A stretch of DNA of 64,000 nucleotides from Endozoicomonas sp965199185 (GTDB lineage Bacteria; Pseudomonadota; Gammaproteobacteria; Pseudomonadales; Endozoicomonadaceae), in the NCBI GenBank assembly GCA_965199185.1, contig CBDAQW010000007.1:100182-164181 (forward strand), given 5' to 3'. Below are positions 1 to 9,111 of the stretch, piece after piece. The notes below the pieces were generated by a model, which saw only the letters and a program-made list of their open reading frames with translations, had not been told where the DNA came from and made no database searches. Position numbers and translations under genes: made by a program. Positions within the stretch are counted from its first letter, which is position 1, and every line of letters starts with the position of its first letter.

Positions 1-341
1 CGAAACTGTTTATTATTTTTGCTGCAATTTTTTCGACCGCCATCTTGCCAGCATTGCAATTGATGACCAAATGCCCAGGCCGGGACAACATGCTCCCACT
101 CGATACGACTGGCTCTTCTTTGCTGTTTACGAACTTGATAACCACAGGATTCCAAATCCGGCACCAGTTTTTTACCCTGTTTTTGGATATCACAGCCGCA
201 ATAGAAGCTGATCGGATGACTGTCGTATATCCTGGTAGCAGTTCGTTTGGCAGAACTGAAATTAGAAGGCGTTTGTGCACTGACGTGAGAGGACAAACTG
301 ACAACAAGAAGTGATAAATAAAAGGCAGGAATACAACGCAT
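1..341 (-). CDS. endA: Endonuclease I (periplasmic/secreted DNase), N-terminal part
   Basis: This gene is cut by the left window edge; about the first 113 codons are present. ATG at 341 opens a signal peptide (MRCIPAFYLSLLVVSLSSHV, cleavage probably near SA-QT). The mature part contains FYCGCD and then RIEWEHVVPAWAFGHQ followed by CWQDGGRKNC. The WEHVVPAW block with paired cysteines is the core of the EndA/NucM DNase I family, which cleaves double-stranded DNA in the periplasm or outside the cell. The family is usually about 230-250 residues, so roughly half is missing here. No close upstream partner is seen. Identification is by motif recall. Confidence 0.85.
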   Translation of the reverse strand, partial: MRCIPAFYLSLLVVSLSSHVSAQTPSNFSSAKRTATRIYDSHPISFYCGCDIQKQGKKLVPDLESCGYQVRKQQRRASRIEWEHVVPAWAFGHQLQCWQDGGRKNCSKNNKQF

Positions 342-429
342 TGAAATAAAATCTAAATGAATGATTTTTAGATTTTATATTTCTTTTATTTATATATAAA
401 TCCATCGGTTTACTTTCTGAAAAATTACG

Positions 430-453
430 GGAGTACTAAAACCTGACTCCCTC
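430..453 (-). terminator. Probable intrinsic terminator of the small membrane gene
   Basis: On the minus strand GGGAGT and ACTCCC form a stem around an 11-nt loop, followed by GTAATTTTTC. It lies just downstream of the 71-residue gene at 475-690 and ahead of endA. The stem is short, so the call is moderate. Confidence 0.45.
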
Positions 454-474
454 ATTCAACGCAGCACAGGAAGC

Positions 475-690
475 TTAGGAAGATACTTCAAACGCTTCTG
501 ATACCAGTACGCTAAAGGCACCAGCCACGCAAGTGGCCAGCGAAATACCAGCACCTGAGGTAAAAGAAGCCCAAAGAGAAGCACCCTGAATGGTGTAGTA
601 GTAGGCTGCACCCGTTAGTAGCCAGAACCACCAGAAATTTAAAGAAGCAAACGCTGTCAGACGGAAGCCTGTTGATAGCATTGTTTTCAC
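475..690 (-). CDS. Small two-helix membrane protein, unknown function
   Basis: 71 residues. The start is GTG at 690, preceded by a clear AGGGGA ribosome-binding site 7 nt upstream; an internal ATG follows three codons later. The protein has a hydrophobic segment at about residues 16-36 (FWWFWLLTGAAYYY) and a second, Gly/Ala/Ser-rich one at about 42-65, so it is probably a two-helix inner-membrane protein. I do not recognise the family. It is co-directional with ubiF upstream, about 100 bp away, and a terminator candidate follows. The good SD and the membrane topology support it being real. Confidence 0.55.
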   Translation of the reverse strand: MKTMLSTGFRLTAFASLNFWWFWLLTGAAYYYTIQGASLWASFTSGAGISLATCVAGAFSVLVSEAFEVSS

Positions 691-789
691 TGTCTGTTCC
701 CCTGATCATAAAGCTGCAACAGCATGATATGCCTGTTGCAGCCCTTGGGGGATTAGGGTTTTACGCAATACAGCTGTTGTTTCTGCCGG

Positions 790-2052
790 TTATTGTTGTT
801 CTGGCCTGGCCAGTCTTGGCTGCTGACCTGAAAGCCCCATTGCATACTTCATAACCACTTTTATGGCCGGCGTCGCTTGCCCTGCTAAAGCAAGGCCGAT
901 ATTTCTAAACAGTTTCAATGACTTATTTTTATTACTGAAAGTATGATAAAAACCGTCCATGAGGCGCATCATTTTCTGATTTTCCGGTTTTCTGGCTTTT
1001 GCATAGCGGGAAAGTACTTCAGCACTGCCTAGCGCCTCACCAGACTTGTGCGCAGTAGTCAGAATTTCAGCCAGCCAGGCGGCATCCTGAAAACCAAGAT
1101 TAACACCCTGACCCGCCAGAGGGTTGATGGTATGAGCTGCATCGCCCACCAGCACTACCCCCTGTCGTGAATAGTTCAGGGCATGTCGGCGAGCCAGTGG
1201 AAATGAACCTCTTTCAAGTACCTCTGTTATCTCAGGCAGTTCGTTAGGAAATGTTTCAGATAATTCCTTAACAAACGTTTCATTGGATAAACCTTTCAGC
1301 CTCTGAACATGTTCAGGTAAGTTGTACCAGACAATAGACGCATAATGCTTTCCGTTAATATCAGGCAGAGGCAGAAAGGCTTCCGGGCCTGTTGGGGTAA
1401 AAGCCTGCCAGGTGATATCCTGACAGCCACCTTCTATTTCAACCGTCGCCACCAGGCATTGTTGTTCGTAATCACGCTGTTCAATACCAAGCCCTGCTTC
1501 TTGACGAACCCGTGACTGGGCACCATCAGCGCCTACGAGCAAATCTCCGGTGAATCGGCGACTATCAGATAACAGGATCTCAGGTGTTCCGGTTTCTAAA
1601 CCAATCTCATCAATAATGGCAGGGCAGAAAAATTCGACATGACGGCAATCGCTCATCGACTTCAATAGCCCGAGCTGAGTCACCTTGTTTTCAACAATAA
1701 ACCCCAGTTGCGGCTCATTGATCTCTATAGAATCAAACACCGTACGATTGGGGCGTGACTGAACTTCTGCTCCCCACGGGTGATGTAGTTTTTCCCAAAC
1801 CGCCATGCGCCGGTATGGGCACATGCGTATTGCCTGCATGTGCTCCCAGGCTCCCAGCTGTCGGAGAATCTGTTCTGACGCATAACTCAGAGCCGATACG
1901 CGTAACTCTGGCATAGCATCGGGCAATAATGGAGAGGTTGCTTGCCGGTCAAAAACCGCGACCTTTATTCCCTGCTGACCGAGCGCCGTTGCCACCGTGG
2001 CGCCAACCATGCCGCCACCCACCACTAATACATCAAAGTGTTGTGCTGTCAT
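790..2052 (-). CDS. ubiF: FAD-dependent ubiquinone-biosynthesis hydroxylase, UbiF type
   Basis: 420 residues, normal for the UbiH/UbiF/UbiI monooxygenases. These use FAD, NADPH and O2 to hydroxylate the ubiquinone ring; UbiF acts on the 3-methyl-6-methoxy-benzoquinol intermediate. The N-terminal Rossmann motif VVGGGMVGA lies near residue 10, the LLVGADGAQSRVR block mid-protein, and the FAD-ribityl motif GDAAHTINPLAGQGVNLG near residue 303. The stretch around LRQLGAWEHMQAIRMCPYRR closely resembles E. coli UbiF (YRRLETWE region), which favours UbiF over UbiH or UbiI. The ATG at 2052 has an AGG about 12 nt upstream. No other ubi genes are adjacent. Confidence 0.85.
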   Translation of the reverse strand: MTAQHFDVLVVGGGMVGATVATALGQQGIKVAVFDRQATSPLLPDAMPELRVSALSYASEQILRQLGAWEHMQAIRMCPYRRMAVWEKLHHPWGAEVQSRPNRTVFDSIEINEPQLGFIVENKVTQLGLLKSMSDCRHVEFFCPAIIDEIGLETGTPEILLSDSRRFTGDLLVGADGAQSRVRQEAGLGIEQRDYEQQCLVATVEIEGGCQDITWQAFTPTGPEAFLPLPDINGKHYASIVWYNLPEHVQRLKGLSNETFVKELSETFPNELPEITEVLERGSFPLARRHALNYSRQGVVLVGDAAHTINPLAGQGVNLGFQDAAWLAEILTTAHKSGEALGSAEVLSRYAKARKPENQKMMRLMDGFYHTFSNKNKSLKLFRNIGLALAGQATPAIKVVMKYAMGLSGQQPRLARPEQQ

Positions 2053-2160
2053 TTTTAGAATGCCTGAAACCTTGTGTTGCCATCAAAACACAGAGTAAGG
2101 CTGGTCTCAAATCAAATAGGTTTTGTAAGGTATGAGAGGCCGTCTGAGAGGAAGGAAAGG

Positions 2161-2523
2161 TTACTGATCGTTGGTATTTTTACGAGCCTGTCGTTCTGCC
2201 AGTTTTCTTTTCTTTTTCTCTTGCCGTTTTTTACTGGCTTTGCGGGATTTAAGAGTTGTTTTCAGCCCCGTCTGGCTCCCTGATTTCCACAGGTAAGGCT
2301 TGGTGTTTTTGTTCTTGGTTTGTTGTTCATCCTGATTGTGAGTATCTGGATCCTGATTCTCTTGATAATCGAGATGAGTTGATGTGCTTGATGGGTTAAT
2401 TCTGAAATTGCTCACTAGCTGGCTTCCCTTCCCGGCAGAAATATATGATCTCAGCTTAGCAAAATCGTGTAAGTCTTCGTCCAATGTGAGGGTATAGCAA
2501 AAGGTAGTTTTGAACGAAAACAT
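2161..2523 (-). CDS. Small lysine-rich hypothetical protein
   Basis: 120 residues. The C-terminal 45 residues are strongly basic, with many Lys, Arg and Gln (KKRQEKKKRKLAERQARK), probably a disordered or helical nucleic-acid-binding tail. The middle is rich in Asp, Gln and Asn. I do not recognise the family. No convincing Shine-Dalgarno precedes the ATG at 2523, and the start lies beside a GTCGGTAAC inverted repeat, so the true start may be internal. It sits between cdd and ubiF on the same strand. It may be real, but coding support is only the open frame. Confidence 0.35.
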   Translation of the reverse strand: MFSFKTTFCYTLTLDEDLHDFAKLRSYISAGKGSQLVSNFRINPSSTSTHLDYQENQDPDTHNQDEQQTKNKNTKPYLWKSGSQTGLKTTLKSRKASKKRQEKKKRKLAERQARKNTNDQ

Positions 2524-2527
2524 GTTG

Positions 2528-2552
2528 GTCGGTAACCCAAAGAGTTACCGAC
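2528..2552. repeat. Inverted repeat GTCGGTAAC / GTTACCGAC
   Basis: A perfect 9-bp inverted repeat with a 7-nt spacer lies between cdd and the lysine-rich gene. The same left half, GGTCGGTAACCCAAAG, recurs at 49250-49265 without its partner. This suggests an interspersed repeat rather than a gene-specific site. Confidence 0.5.
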
Positions 2553-2642
2553 GAATGGGGCTTGTTACTCTAATCTTTGTCGGCAATCCTTCCAGACGGC
2601 CTCTAAAGGATTTTGTGACAGTCTCGATAAGGCCGGGAGCCT

Positions 2643-3563
2643 TCACACGGTGTAATGTCTCAGTCGGCAACCCTGACCAGCCAGAATCGACTCTGCAACC
2701 AGTTTGTGTGAAATACCGCTTTGCTTCTCCACCATCACCGCATCGACAATGTTATTGTCTGGTTTGCCTGGATTATGAAGTCGGAGATTACACATCGCTG
2801 CATCTACGGCGGGCAAACCCGGGTTAAATGCCGCATTTTCAGCGTATTGCCCAATGACGATATCACCATTTTCCAGCTGTAAAGCAACGCCGCTGTAACA
2901 ATCAGAATAAGGTGCATAACTCTTACCCGCTGCTTCTGTTGCTGCAACGACTAGCTGATCTTCAGGCACTGGCACTTGCAGCGACTCAACGGATGAAGAT
3001 AACAAACGTTCTTCCTGGCCCAGATCACCTGGCCCGAAAGAATCCGGTAAAAGATCACCTATTTGATAGACCTTTTTCTGATCACTACCAATCCGGTTCA
3101 CAATCATCTCCATATTTTCTACCTGATTCAGTTCATTCATGAACTGACGGCAGTGACCACAGGGCGCTTCATTGACATAGAGGCGGCGCAGGCGGGTTTC
3201 CCCCTGATGCCAGGCATTACAGATAGCGGATTGTTCGGCATGAATCGACATTTTCAGCGGCTGATCTGTAAATTCCATGTTTGCGCCAAGATAATAAGGC
3301 CCCTGTCCATCTTTGCGATAGCCTTCAACAATAGCGCCCACCTTGAATTTCGAAATAGGGCAGGTGCTCATACTGGCGGCCAGCGGCATAAGAGCTTTTA
3401 GGAGTTCGGTTGGTGAGAAACCGAGTATTTCACAGAGATCGGCAATCTGCTGAGGATCAAGTCGTCCTGATTGTTTTTGCATTTGTTGGAGAACAAGCGT
3501 TGCATCAAAAGGAAAAAGTGACAGCTGTTCTTCGAAAGCTGAATGGTTCATACAGACAACCAC
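2643..3563 (-). CDS. cdd: Cytidine deaminase (two-domain, Zn-dependent)
   Basis: About 302-306 residues, like the long E. coli-type cytidine deaminase (294) with a catalytic domain plus a degenerate second domain. It hydrolyses cytidine and deoxycytidine to uridine and deoxyuridine in pyrimidine salvage. The zinc and catalytic motifs are IHAEQSA (His ligand, Glu proton shuttle) and APCGHCRQ (two Cys ligands). The second domain (SYAPYSD...) lacks the ligands, as in the family. The start is uncertain: GTG at 3563 has AGGA only 2-3 nt away, while ATG at 3551 (MNHSAFEEQL) is the more natural start with a distant AGGA. It is divergent from murI. Confidence 0.93.
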   Translation of the reverse strand: MVVCMNHSAFEEQLSLFPFDATLVLQQMQKQSGRLDPQQIADLCEILGFSPTELLKALMPLAASMSTCPISKFKVGAIVEGYRKDGQGPYYLGANMEFTDQPLKMSIHAEQSAICNAWHQGETRLRRLYVNEAPCGHCRQFMNELNQVENMEMIVNRIGSDQKKVYQIGDLLPDSFGPGDLGQEERLLSSSVESLQVPVPEDQLVVAATEAAGKSYAPYSDCYSGVALQLENGDIVIGQYAENAAFNPGLPAVDAAMCNLRLHNPGKPDNNIVDAVMVEKQSGISHKLVAESILAGQGCRLRHYTV

Positions 3564-3640
3564 GTTCCTAGGCTTATGGCAGTCTATTATTAATCAGCGA
3601 ATGTTTAAAAAACAGCCTCTCCACCACCGAATACGCAGTG

Positions 3641-3666
3641 ATATTATTGATATATCTCAATAATAT
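3641..3666. promoter_or_regulatory. Perfect 10-bp inverted repeat between cdd and murI
   Basis: ATATTATTGA and TCAATAATAT are separated by 6 nt (tatatc) in the divergent cdd-murI intergenic region. It is symmetric and AT-rich like a repressor operator. No regulator is identified. Confidence 0.4.
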
Positions 3667-3810
3667 TGGTTTTTCCGACCAACAGCGAAAACGGTGTACC
3701 TGCACGATGGATAACAGAAATATTAAAACGAAAGTACTACTTATTTGCAAAACGCCTCACAGGCTCTAGGCTAGAGTTTGAATTTCCAACCATGAGTATT
3801 GCTTTCCCCT

Positions 3811-4605
3811 ATGCCAAAACAGGTGCGCCCCATTGTTATTTTCGATTCTGGTGTTGGTGGTCTGAGTATTTATCAGGAAATCAAGCAAACCATGCCCGGA
3901 CTTGACGTCATTTATTGTTCTGATACTGCCGCCTTTCCTTATGGGGCAAAATCAGAAGAAGCTGTTATCGAGCGCACCAGTTATTGTCTGGGCGAGCTGG
4001 CTCGTCAATACAAGCCGTCACTGGCTGTCATTGCCTGTAATACCGCCAGTACTATTTCCTTACCACGAGTTAGAAAGGAACTCTCTTTTCCCGTAGTCGG
4101 TGTGGTGCCTGCCATCAAGACCGCCAGTGAACACTCGGTCAAGCGCATCATCGGTTTACTGGCTACTCCCGGCACCGTTGAGCGGGATTATACTGATCAG
4201 CTAATTGAAGACTTTGCATCTGACTGTCAGGTGATTCGGGTGGGTTCTGGTGAACTGGTTCATCTCGCAGAGCAGTATCTCAGAGGTCAGGCCATTCAGC
4301 CGGAAACACTTAAGGCTGTGGTTGAGCCATTTTTCCGCAACGGCCAATCACCCGATGCGATTGTGCTGGGTTGTACTCACTTCCCCTTATTGAAAGATGC
4401 TCTGGATGCTGTTGTTCCTGAGTCAGTGCAATGGTTGGATTCTGGCGCGGCTATTGCCCGACGAGTGTCGTTTTTACTGGGAGGTGATTCCGTCTCGGAA
4501 GCCGGGAAGGATATCTTTGTTTACACTGGGGAGTCAGAGAGTATTCACTCTCTGATCCCTGCGTTGCTTGGCATGGGATTCTCTGACCCCGTCATTCTAA
4601 AATAA
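3811..4605 (+). CDS. murI: Glutamate racemase
   Basis: 264 residues from ATG at 3811 (MPKQVRPIVIFDSG). MurI interconverts L- and D-glutamate for peptidoglycan synthesis. The N-terminal DSGVGGLS motif, the first catalytic cysteine in ACNTAS and the second in LGCTHFPLL are all present. An in-frame TTG lies four codons upstream, but family members start close to the DSGVGG motif. No good Shine-Dalgarno is visible, so the exact start is less certain than the identity. It converges tail-to-tail with the TRAP binding-protein gene, with only 2 bp between the stop codons. Confidence 0.93.
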   Translation: MPKQVRPIVIFDSGVGGLSIYQEIKQTMPGLDVIYCSDTAAFPYGAKSEEAVIERTSYCLGELARQYKPSLAVIACNTASTISLPRVRKELSFPVVGVVPAIKTASEHSVKRIIGLLATPGTVERDYTDQLIEDFASDCQVIRVGSGELVHLAEQYLRGQAIQPETLKAVVEPFFRNGQSPDAIVLGCTHFPLLKDALDAVVPESVQWLDSGAAIARRVSFLLGGDSVSEAGKDIFVYTGESESIHSLIPALLGMGFSDPVILK

Positions 4606-4607
4606 GA

Positions 4608-5726
4608 TCACATATCTCGTGCTTCGTAATAAGCGACTTCTGAGATCTTATGATAATCAATAGACTGGGCTCGGAAAGTGATGAAAGACTCATAGACTTT
4701 ACCGGCAATTTCACTGCTGGTTGCCACTTCCTGAACCACTTCATCAGAAATGCGCTTGAGGCTGGCAAGAACATCATCAGGCAAACGCTTAAGCTTAACA
4801 CCGTGTTCATTCACCAGCTGTTGTAGAGCCGCATTATTACGAGCAGTGTATTCATCAATCATGTCCTGATTAGTGGCACGGGCAGCCGTCTTAACAATGG
4901 CTTGCAAGTCTTCGGGTAGTGCATTCCAGGCATCCAGATTGATGGTAAATTCCAGCATGGTGCCCGGCTCGTGCCAACCAGGGTAGTAGTAGTAGGACGC
5001 CGCCTTATAAAGACCAAAGGCAAGGTCGTTGTAAGGGCCAACCCATTCGGTCGCATCGATAGCGCCGGTTTGTAGAGCGGTAAACAGTTCGCCGCCGGGA
5101 ATGTTCACAGGCACACCACCCAGCCGTTTGAGAACTTCTCCGCCCATGCCGGGAATGCGCATTTTAAGACCTTTCAGATCTTCCACTGAACTGATTTCTT
5201 TATTGAACCAACCAGCCATTTGCACGCCACTGTTACCACCGGCGAGAGGCTTAATGCCGAAGGGACGATACACTTCATCCCAGAGTTCCTGGCCGCCACC
5301 ATAGTGAATCCAACTACTGAGTTCCTGTGCATTAAGTCCGAAGGGAACGGCCGCAAAAAACTGTGCCGCTGGTGCTTTTCCTTTCCAGTAATACGCACCG
5401 CTGTGCCCCATCTGTGCTGTGCCATTGGAAACGGCATCAAATACTTCCAGTGGTGGCACAATCTCGCCACCACCAAACACCTTGATATTCAGACGTCCAT
5501 TACTCATCTTATTAACGGATTCAGCAAATCTTTCTGGTCCCATTCCCAAACCCGGAAAGTTTTTTGGCCAAGAAGTCACCAGTTTCCATTCGATGGTTTT
5601 TTGTACGACAGGTGCAGTGGATTCAGTTTCGGCAGTGGTTTGTGCAGATTCAGGCTTGCTGCAACCGATCAGGGCAGTTGCAGCCATCGCGATTCCTGCA
5701 GAAACAAGAAGGTTCCGGCGTTTCAT
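4608..5726 (-). CDS. TRAP-type dicarboxylate/2-oxoacid transporter substrate-binding lipoprotein (DctP family)
   Basis: 372 residues. The N-terminus MKRRNLLVSAGIAMAATALIGC is a signal peptide ending in a lipobox (LIGC, Cys22), so this binding protein is probably a lipoprotein. Family features include VTSWPKNFPG near the mature N-terminus and the GAIDATEWVGPYND block, which resembles binding proteins for 2-oxo acids and lactate. A good SD (GAAAGGG) precedes the ATG. The DctQ and DctM membrane subunits are not in the window, so the partner permease must be elsewhere. The substrate is inferred only. Confidence 0.85.
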   Translation of the reverse strand: MKRRNLLVSAGIAMAATALIGCSKPESAQTTAETESTAPVVQKTIEWKLVTSWPKNFPGLGMGPERFAESVNKMSNGRLNIKVFGGGEIVPPLEVFDAVSNGTAQMGHSGAYYWKGKAPAAQFFAAVPFGLNAQELSSWIHYGGGQELWDEVYRPFGIKPLAGGNSGVQMAGWFNKEISSVEDLKGLKMRIPGMGGEVLKRLGGVPVNIPGGELFTALQTGAIDATEWVGPYNDLAFGLYKAASYYYYPGWHEPGTMLEFTINLDAWNALPEDLQAIVKTAARATNQDMIDEYTARNNAALQQLVNEHGVKLKRLPDDVLASLKRISDEVVQEVATSSEIAGKVYESFITFRAQSIDYHKISEVAYYEARDM

Positions 5727-5802
5727 GGGTAGACCCTTTCTATTATTGTTTTAAGTTCTTTTTTTCGCAGCTCTGATGGTATGCGTATCTTTACCCGCAA
5801 AC

Positions 5803-5819
5803 AAGCCTGAGCAGGCTTG
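5803..5819 (-). terminator. Weak terminator-like hairpin after uvrD
   Basis: AAGCCT and AGGCTT form a 6-bp stem with a 4-nt loop directly after the uvrD stop codon. On the minus strand it is followed only by GTTTGCG, so termination efficiency is doubtful. Confidence 0.35.
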
Positions 5820-5821
5820 AT

Positions 5822-7990
5822 TTAAACCGCTTCAAGATTCGCATAAGCCATCATCAGCCATTTGGAACCTTCAGAATCAAAATTTACCTGAATACGAGCC
5901 TGACTACCTTCTCCTTCATAATTCAGAACAGTGCCTTCACCAAATACATTATGGTGAACTCGCTGCCCCAGAGATAAACCATGATCAGGAGTTGCCTGTG
6001 CCATGCGTGGCGCAACCGGACGGGAGATAGTGCCTCCCAGTCGTACTTCTTCCAGCAACTCGGAAGGAATTTCACGAATAAAGCGTGAAGGACGGTTCAT
6101 GGTTTCGCTACCATATAAACGGCGGCTTTCTGCATAGGTAATCCAGAGTTTTTCCATGGCGCGGGTAATGCCTACGTAACAAAGGCGACGCTCTTCTTCC
6201 AGATTGCCTTCATCTAAAGACATTTTATGAGGGAACAGGCCTTCTTCAACTCCGGCAAGAAAAACATGCCTGAATTCCAGACCTTTGGCTGAGTGCAGCG
6301 TCATCATCTGAACACTGTCCTGGAATTGATCTGCCTGACTTTCACCGGACTCCAATGCAGCCTGAGCCAGAAAGGCATCCAGCGGTGTCATAGTTTCGGT
6401 ATCTTCATCAAGATCCAGTTCGTCTATATCAAACTGACGACAGGCGTTGACCATCTCTTCCAGGTTTTCGACTCTCGCCTGACCTTTTTCGCCTTTTTCC
6501 TTACCGTGAAATTCAATCAGGCCGGTCATCTGTATGACATGATCAGACAGTTCACCCAGATCGAGCTCTTCACCGGAGCGGTTAAGCGACTCAATCATTT
6601 CCACAAAATCAGTCAGAGACTTACCTGCCTTACCTTTCAGAGAACCCGATTTAACCAGATTACAAATTGCCTGCCAGAGCGACACGTCCTGGCTGCGTGC
6701 CGCTTCTCTTAATTTCTCAACGGTTTTTTCACCAATGCCACGGGTTGGAACATTAATTACCCGCTCAAGAGATGTATCATCATGAGGGTTGCTGACCAGT
6801 CGCAAATAGGCCAGTGTATTTTTGATTTCCGCGCGCTCAAAGAATCGCTGACCACCATAAATCCGATACGGAATAGCAGCACGAAGCATGGCTTCTTCAA
6901 GTACACGGGATTGAGCATTGGAGCGATAAAGAACGGCTACATCATTGCGAGCAACATTACCATTACCCGTAATATCTTTGATGCGGTCTGTAATAAAGCG
7001 AGCTTCATCCATTTCATTGAAGCCGGAATAGAGTTGGATGGGTTCTCCATCGGCACCATCAGTACGAAGTTCTTTACCAAGGCGGTCTGGGTTGTTGGCA
7101 ATCACCGCATTTGCCGCTTTCAGAATCGTGCCGGTAGAGCGATAATTCTGTTCAAGCTTGATGGTGTTGGCGTTAGGGAAGTCGGTCGAAAACTGGCGTA
7201 TGTTTTCAATACGGGCACCACGCCAGCCATAAATCGACTGATCGTCGTCGCCCACCACCATCAGTTTATCCTGCTCACCGGTAATGAGTCGTAACCAGGC
7301 GTATTGTACGGCGTTGGTATCCTGAAATTCGTCCACCAGAATATAGCGGAACCGTTCCCGATAATGTTGTAACAAATCGGGTCGTTTCAGCAGTGTTTCA
7401 TGAGCTCTGAGTAGTAACTCTCCAAAATCAACAACACCTACCTGTTCACAATAGTCGTGGTAACGACGATAAACGTCGACCATCGTGCGTTCAAAAGGGT
7501 CATAGCCAGGATCAATGTAATCCGGGCGCAAGCCTTCGTCTTTTTTGCTGTTGATAAACCATTGAGCTTGTCGGGGCGGCCACTTCTGTTCATCCAGCTG
7601 CATGGCTCGCATGATTCGCTTGATCACTCTGAGCTGATCATCGCTGTCGAGAATCTGGAAGTTCTCTGGCAGGTTGGCTTCTTTCCAGTGTGCTCTTAAT
7701 AGTCGATGAGAAAGACCATGAAAGGTGCCCACCCACATGCCTCTGGGTGGCACTCCAAGTAACTCTTCAATCCGTGAGCGCATTTCTGCTGCTGCTTTAT
7801 TGGTGAAGGTCACTGCCATCACCGAGAAGGGCGACATGGCTTCTGCCTGCACCAGCCAGGCAATACGATGCACCAACACACGGGTTTTTCCTGAACCGGC
7901 ACCTGCGAGCACGAGCATGGAAGACACTGGTGCGGCTACTGCGTTTCGCTGGGCTTCATTGAGAGAGTCGAGTATTGAAGTTACGTCCAT
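5822..7990 (-). CDS. uvrD: ATP-dependent DNA helicase II (UvrD/Rep superfamily 1)
   Basis: About 722 residues, the usual UvrD length. UvrD is a 3'-5' SF1 helicase acting in nucleotide-excision repair, mismatch repair and removal of RecA or stalled RNA polymerase. Motif I AGAGSGKT lies near residue 30, motif Ia AVTFTNKAA, motif II VDEFQDTN, motif III GDDDQSIYGWRGA, motif IV EQNYRSTG, motif V TLHSAKGLEF and motif VI VGITRA. I chose ATG at 7990 (MDVTSILDSLNEAQ), which aligns with the E. coli start MDVSYLLDSLND; another in-frame ATG lies at 7999. It is divergent from hexR. Confidence 0.96.
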   Translation of the reverse strand: MDVTSILDSLNEAQRNAVAAPVSSMLVLAGAGSGKTRVLVHRIAWLVQAEAMSPFSVMAVTFTNKAAAEMRSRIEELLGVPPRGMWVGTFHGLSHRLLRAHWKEANLPENFQILDSDDQLRVIKRIMRAMQLDEQKWPPRQAQWFINSKKDEGLRPDYIDPGYDPFERTMVDVYRRYHDYCEQVGVVDFGELLLRAHETLLKRPDLLQHYRERFRYILVDEFQDTNAVQYAWLRLITGEQDKLMVVGDDDQSIYGWRGARIENIRQFSTDFPNANTIKLEQNYRSTGTILKAANAVIANNPDRLGKELRTDGADGEPIQLYSGFNEMDEARFITDRIKDITGNGNVARNDVAVLYRSNAQSRVLEEAMLRAAIPYRIYGGQRFFERAEIKNTLAYLRLVSNPHDDTSLERVINVPTRGIGEKTVEKLREAARSQDVSLWQAICNLVKSGSLKGKAGKSLTDFVEMIESLNRSGEELDLGELSDHVIQMTGLIEFHGKEKGEKGQARVENLEEMVNACRQFDIDELDLDEDTETMTPLDAFLAQAALESGESQADQFQDSVQMMTLHSAKGLEFRHVFLAGVEEGLFPHKMSLDEGNLEEERRLCYVGITRAMEKLWITYAESRRLYGSETMNRPSRFIREIPSELLEEVRLGGTISRPVAPRMAQATPDHGLSLGQRVHHNVFGEGTVLNYEGEGSQARIQVNFDSEGSKWLMMAYANLEAV

Positions 7991-8074
7991 AGGAATCATT
8001 CAGGTCTGGGATGGCTACAGTGTAACGAAACTGCAGGTTCCCGGCACAGGGTTTTTACTGCAAAGATCAAGGTG

Positions 8075-8089
8075 TGTAGTATAACTACA
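8075..8089. promoter_or_regulatory. HexR operator
   Basis: TGTAGTATAACTACA fits the pattern I recall for gammaproteobacterial HexR sites (TGTARTWWWAYTACA). It is an exact inverted repeat apart from its three central bases. It lies 30 nt before the hexR start, in the divergent uvrD-hexR region, which fits autoregulation. Confidence 0.7.
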
Positions 8090-8118
8090 AGAACGCCTTA
8101 CAAAGAAAAATAAGCATT

Positions 8119-8994
8119 ATGAATAAAGCTTCAGTCGCCGGTCCACTGGCCGGGATTTCTCAGCAGTACAATCATCTGAGGCGCTCAGAAAAAAAAGTAG
8201 CGGATTCTATTCTGGCTGCACCTTCGAGCTGTTTAACACTCAATATTAAACAACTGGCCCTGCATGCTAACGTCAGTGAGCCTACCGTTATGCGTTTTTG
8301 TAAAGCTATAGGCTGCTCTGGCTTTCAGGACTTTAAATTGAAGTTGGCTCAAGATATAGGTGCCTCCCGAGAATCACAGTTTGCTGAGTTTGCTGTCGAT
8401 CAAGAAGATGACTCACAGATCATCAAGAAGAAAGTATTTAACGCAACCATTCAAGAGTTACTTACGGTCAGAGATCAGTTAAGTATCTCCAGTCTGCAGC
8501 TCGCAGTTGGAGCGTTAATGAATGCCAGTCGTGTAGAATTTTTTGGATTTGGTGCATCGGGTGCTGTCGCCAAAGATGCTTATCACAAGTTTATCCGGTT
8601 ACAGATGAATACTGCTGCCAGTTCTGATCCCCATATGCAGTTGATCTCTGTATCGACTATGAAAAAAGGCGATGTCGTGGTGGCAATATCCCAGACAGGT
8701 CGTTCAAAAGAGCTTATTTATAGCGTAAAACAGGCAAAGAAAAATAACGTTACTGTGATTGGTATCTGTCCGGATCATACGGCGCTGGCAGAACAATGCG
8801 ATTTTCCATTATCGATTGAAGCCAGCGAAAATACTGAACAGTTTACGCCCCTTACATCCCGGATTGTGCATCTGGTTGTGATTGATGTGCTGGCTACTTG
8901 TGTTGCCATGAGTAAAGAGCCAGCACTTAGTCATCAACTGAAGTCTATTAAAAACGGTTTGAAATCACTAAGGCTGAAAGAGGTGAGAGAGTAA
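8119..8994 (+). CDS. hexR: RpiR-family transcriptional regulator of central carbon metabolism
   Basis: 291 residues with an N-terminal HTH_6 domain (about 1-80; LRRSEKKVADSILA, SEPTVMRFCKAIGCSGF) and a C-terminal SIS sugar-phosphate-binding domain (about 120-260; GFGASGAVAKDA, VVVAISQTGRSKE). HexR senses 2-keto-3-deoxy-6-phosphogluconate and controls Entner-Doudoroff and glycolytic genes. In many relatives it is next to zwf, pgl or eda; here none of those is adjacent. The operator at 8075-8089 supports the specific name. The ribosome-binding site is weak (AAGAAAAATAAGCATT). Confidence 0.87.
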   Translation: MNKASVAGPLAGISQQYNHLRRSEKKVADSILAAPSSCLTLNIKQLALHANVSEPTVMRFCKAIGCSGFQDFKLKLAQDIGASRESQFAEFAVDQEDDSQIIKKKVFNATIQELLTVRDQLSISSLQLAVGALMNASRVEFFGFGASGAVAKDAYHKFIRLQMNTAASSDPHMQLISVSTMKKGDVVVAISQTGRSKELIYSVKQAKKNNVTVIGICPDHTALAEQCDFPLSIEASENTEQFTPLTSRIVHLVVIDVLATCVAMSKEPALSHQLKSIKNGLKSLRLKEVRE

Positions 8995-9001
8995 TGAGAG
9001 G

Positions 9002-9019
9002 TGTGAGAATTTTCTCACA
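9002..9019. promoter_or_regulatory. 18-bp perfect palindrome after hexR
   Basis: TGTGAGAATTTTCTCACA begins 7 nt after the hexR stop and ends 92 nt before the 58-residue gene. As RNA it would be a hairpin without a U-tract, so it is either a weak 3' end structure or an operator for the next gene. Confidence 0.4.
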
Positions 9020-9111
9020 GAGTTATCAGAAATATAAGCTTGCAAGTATCTTGATATTTTCTTAAGTTGTCATCAAGCAACCAATAAAAAAACAAAAATG
9101 AGGGTGCGACC

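Noticed and set aside
672..854. Plus-strand 60-residue hydrophobic frame
   Set aside because: It overlaps the 3' end of ubiF and the small membrane gene antisense, without an SD or similarity.
3666..3905. Plus-strand frame overlapping the murI start
   Set aside because: It is out of frame with murI and lacks similarity; murI itself explains the region.
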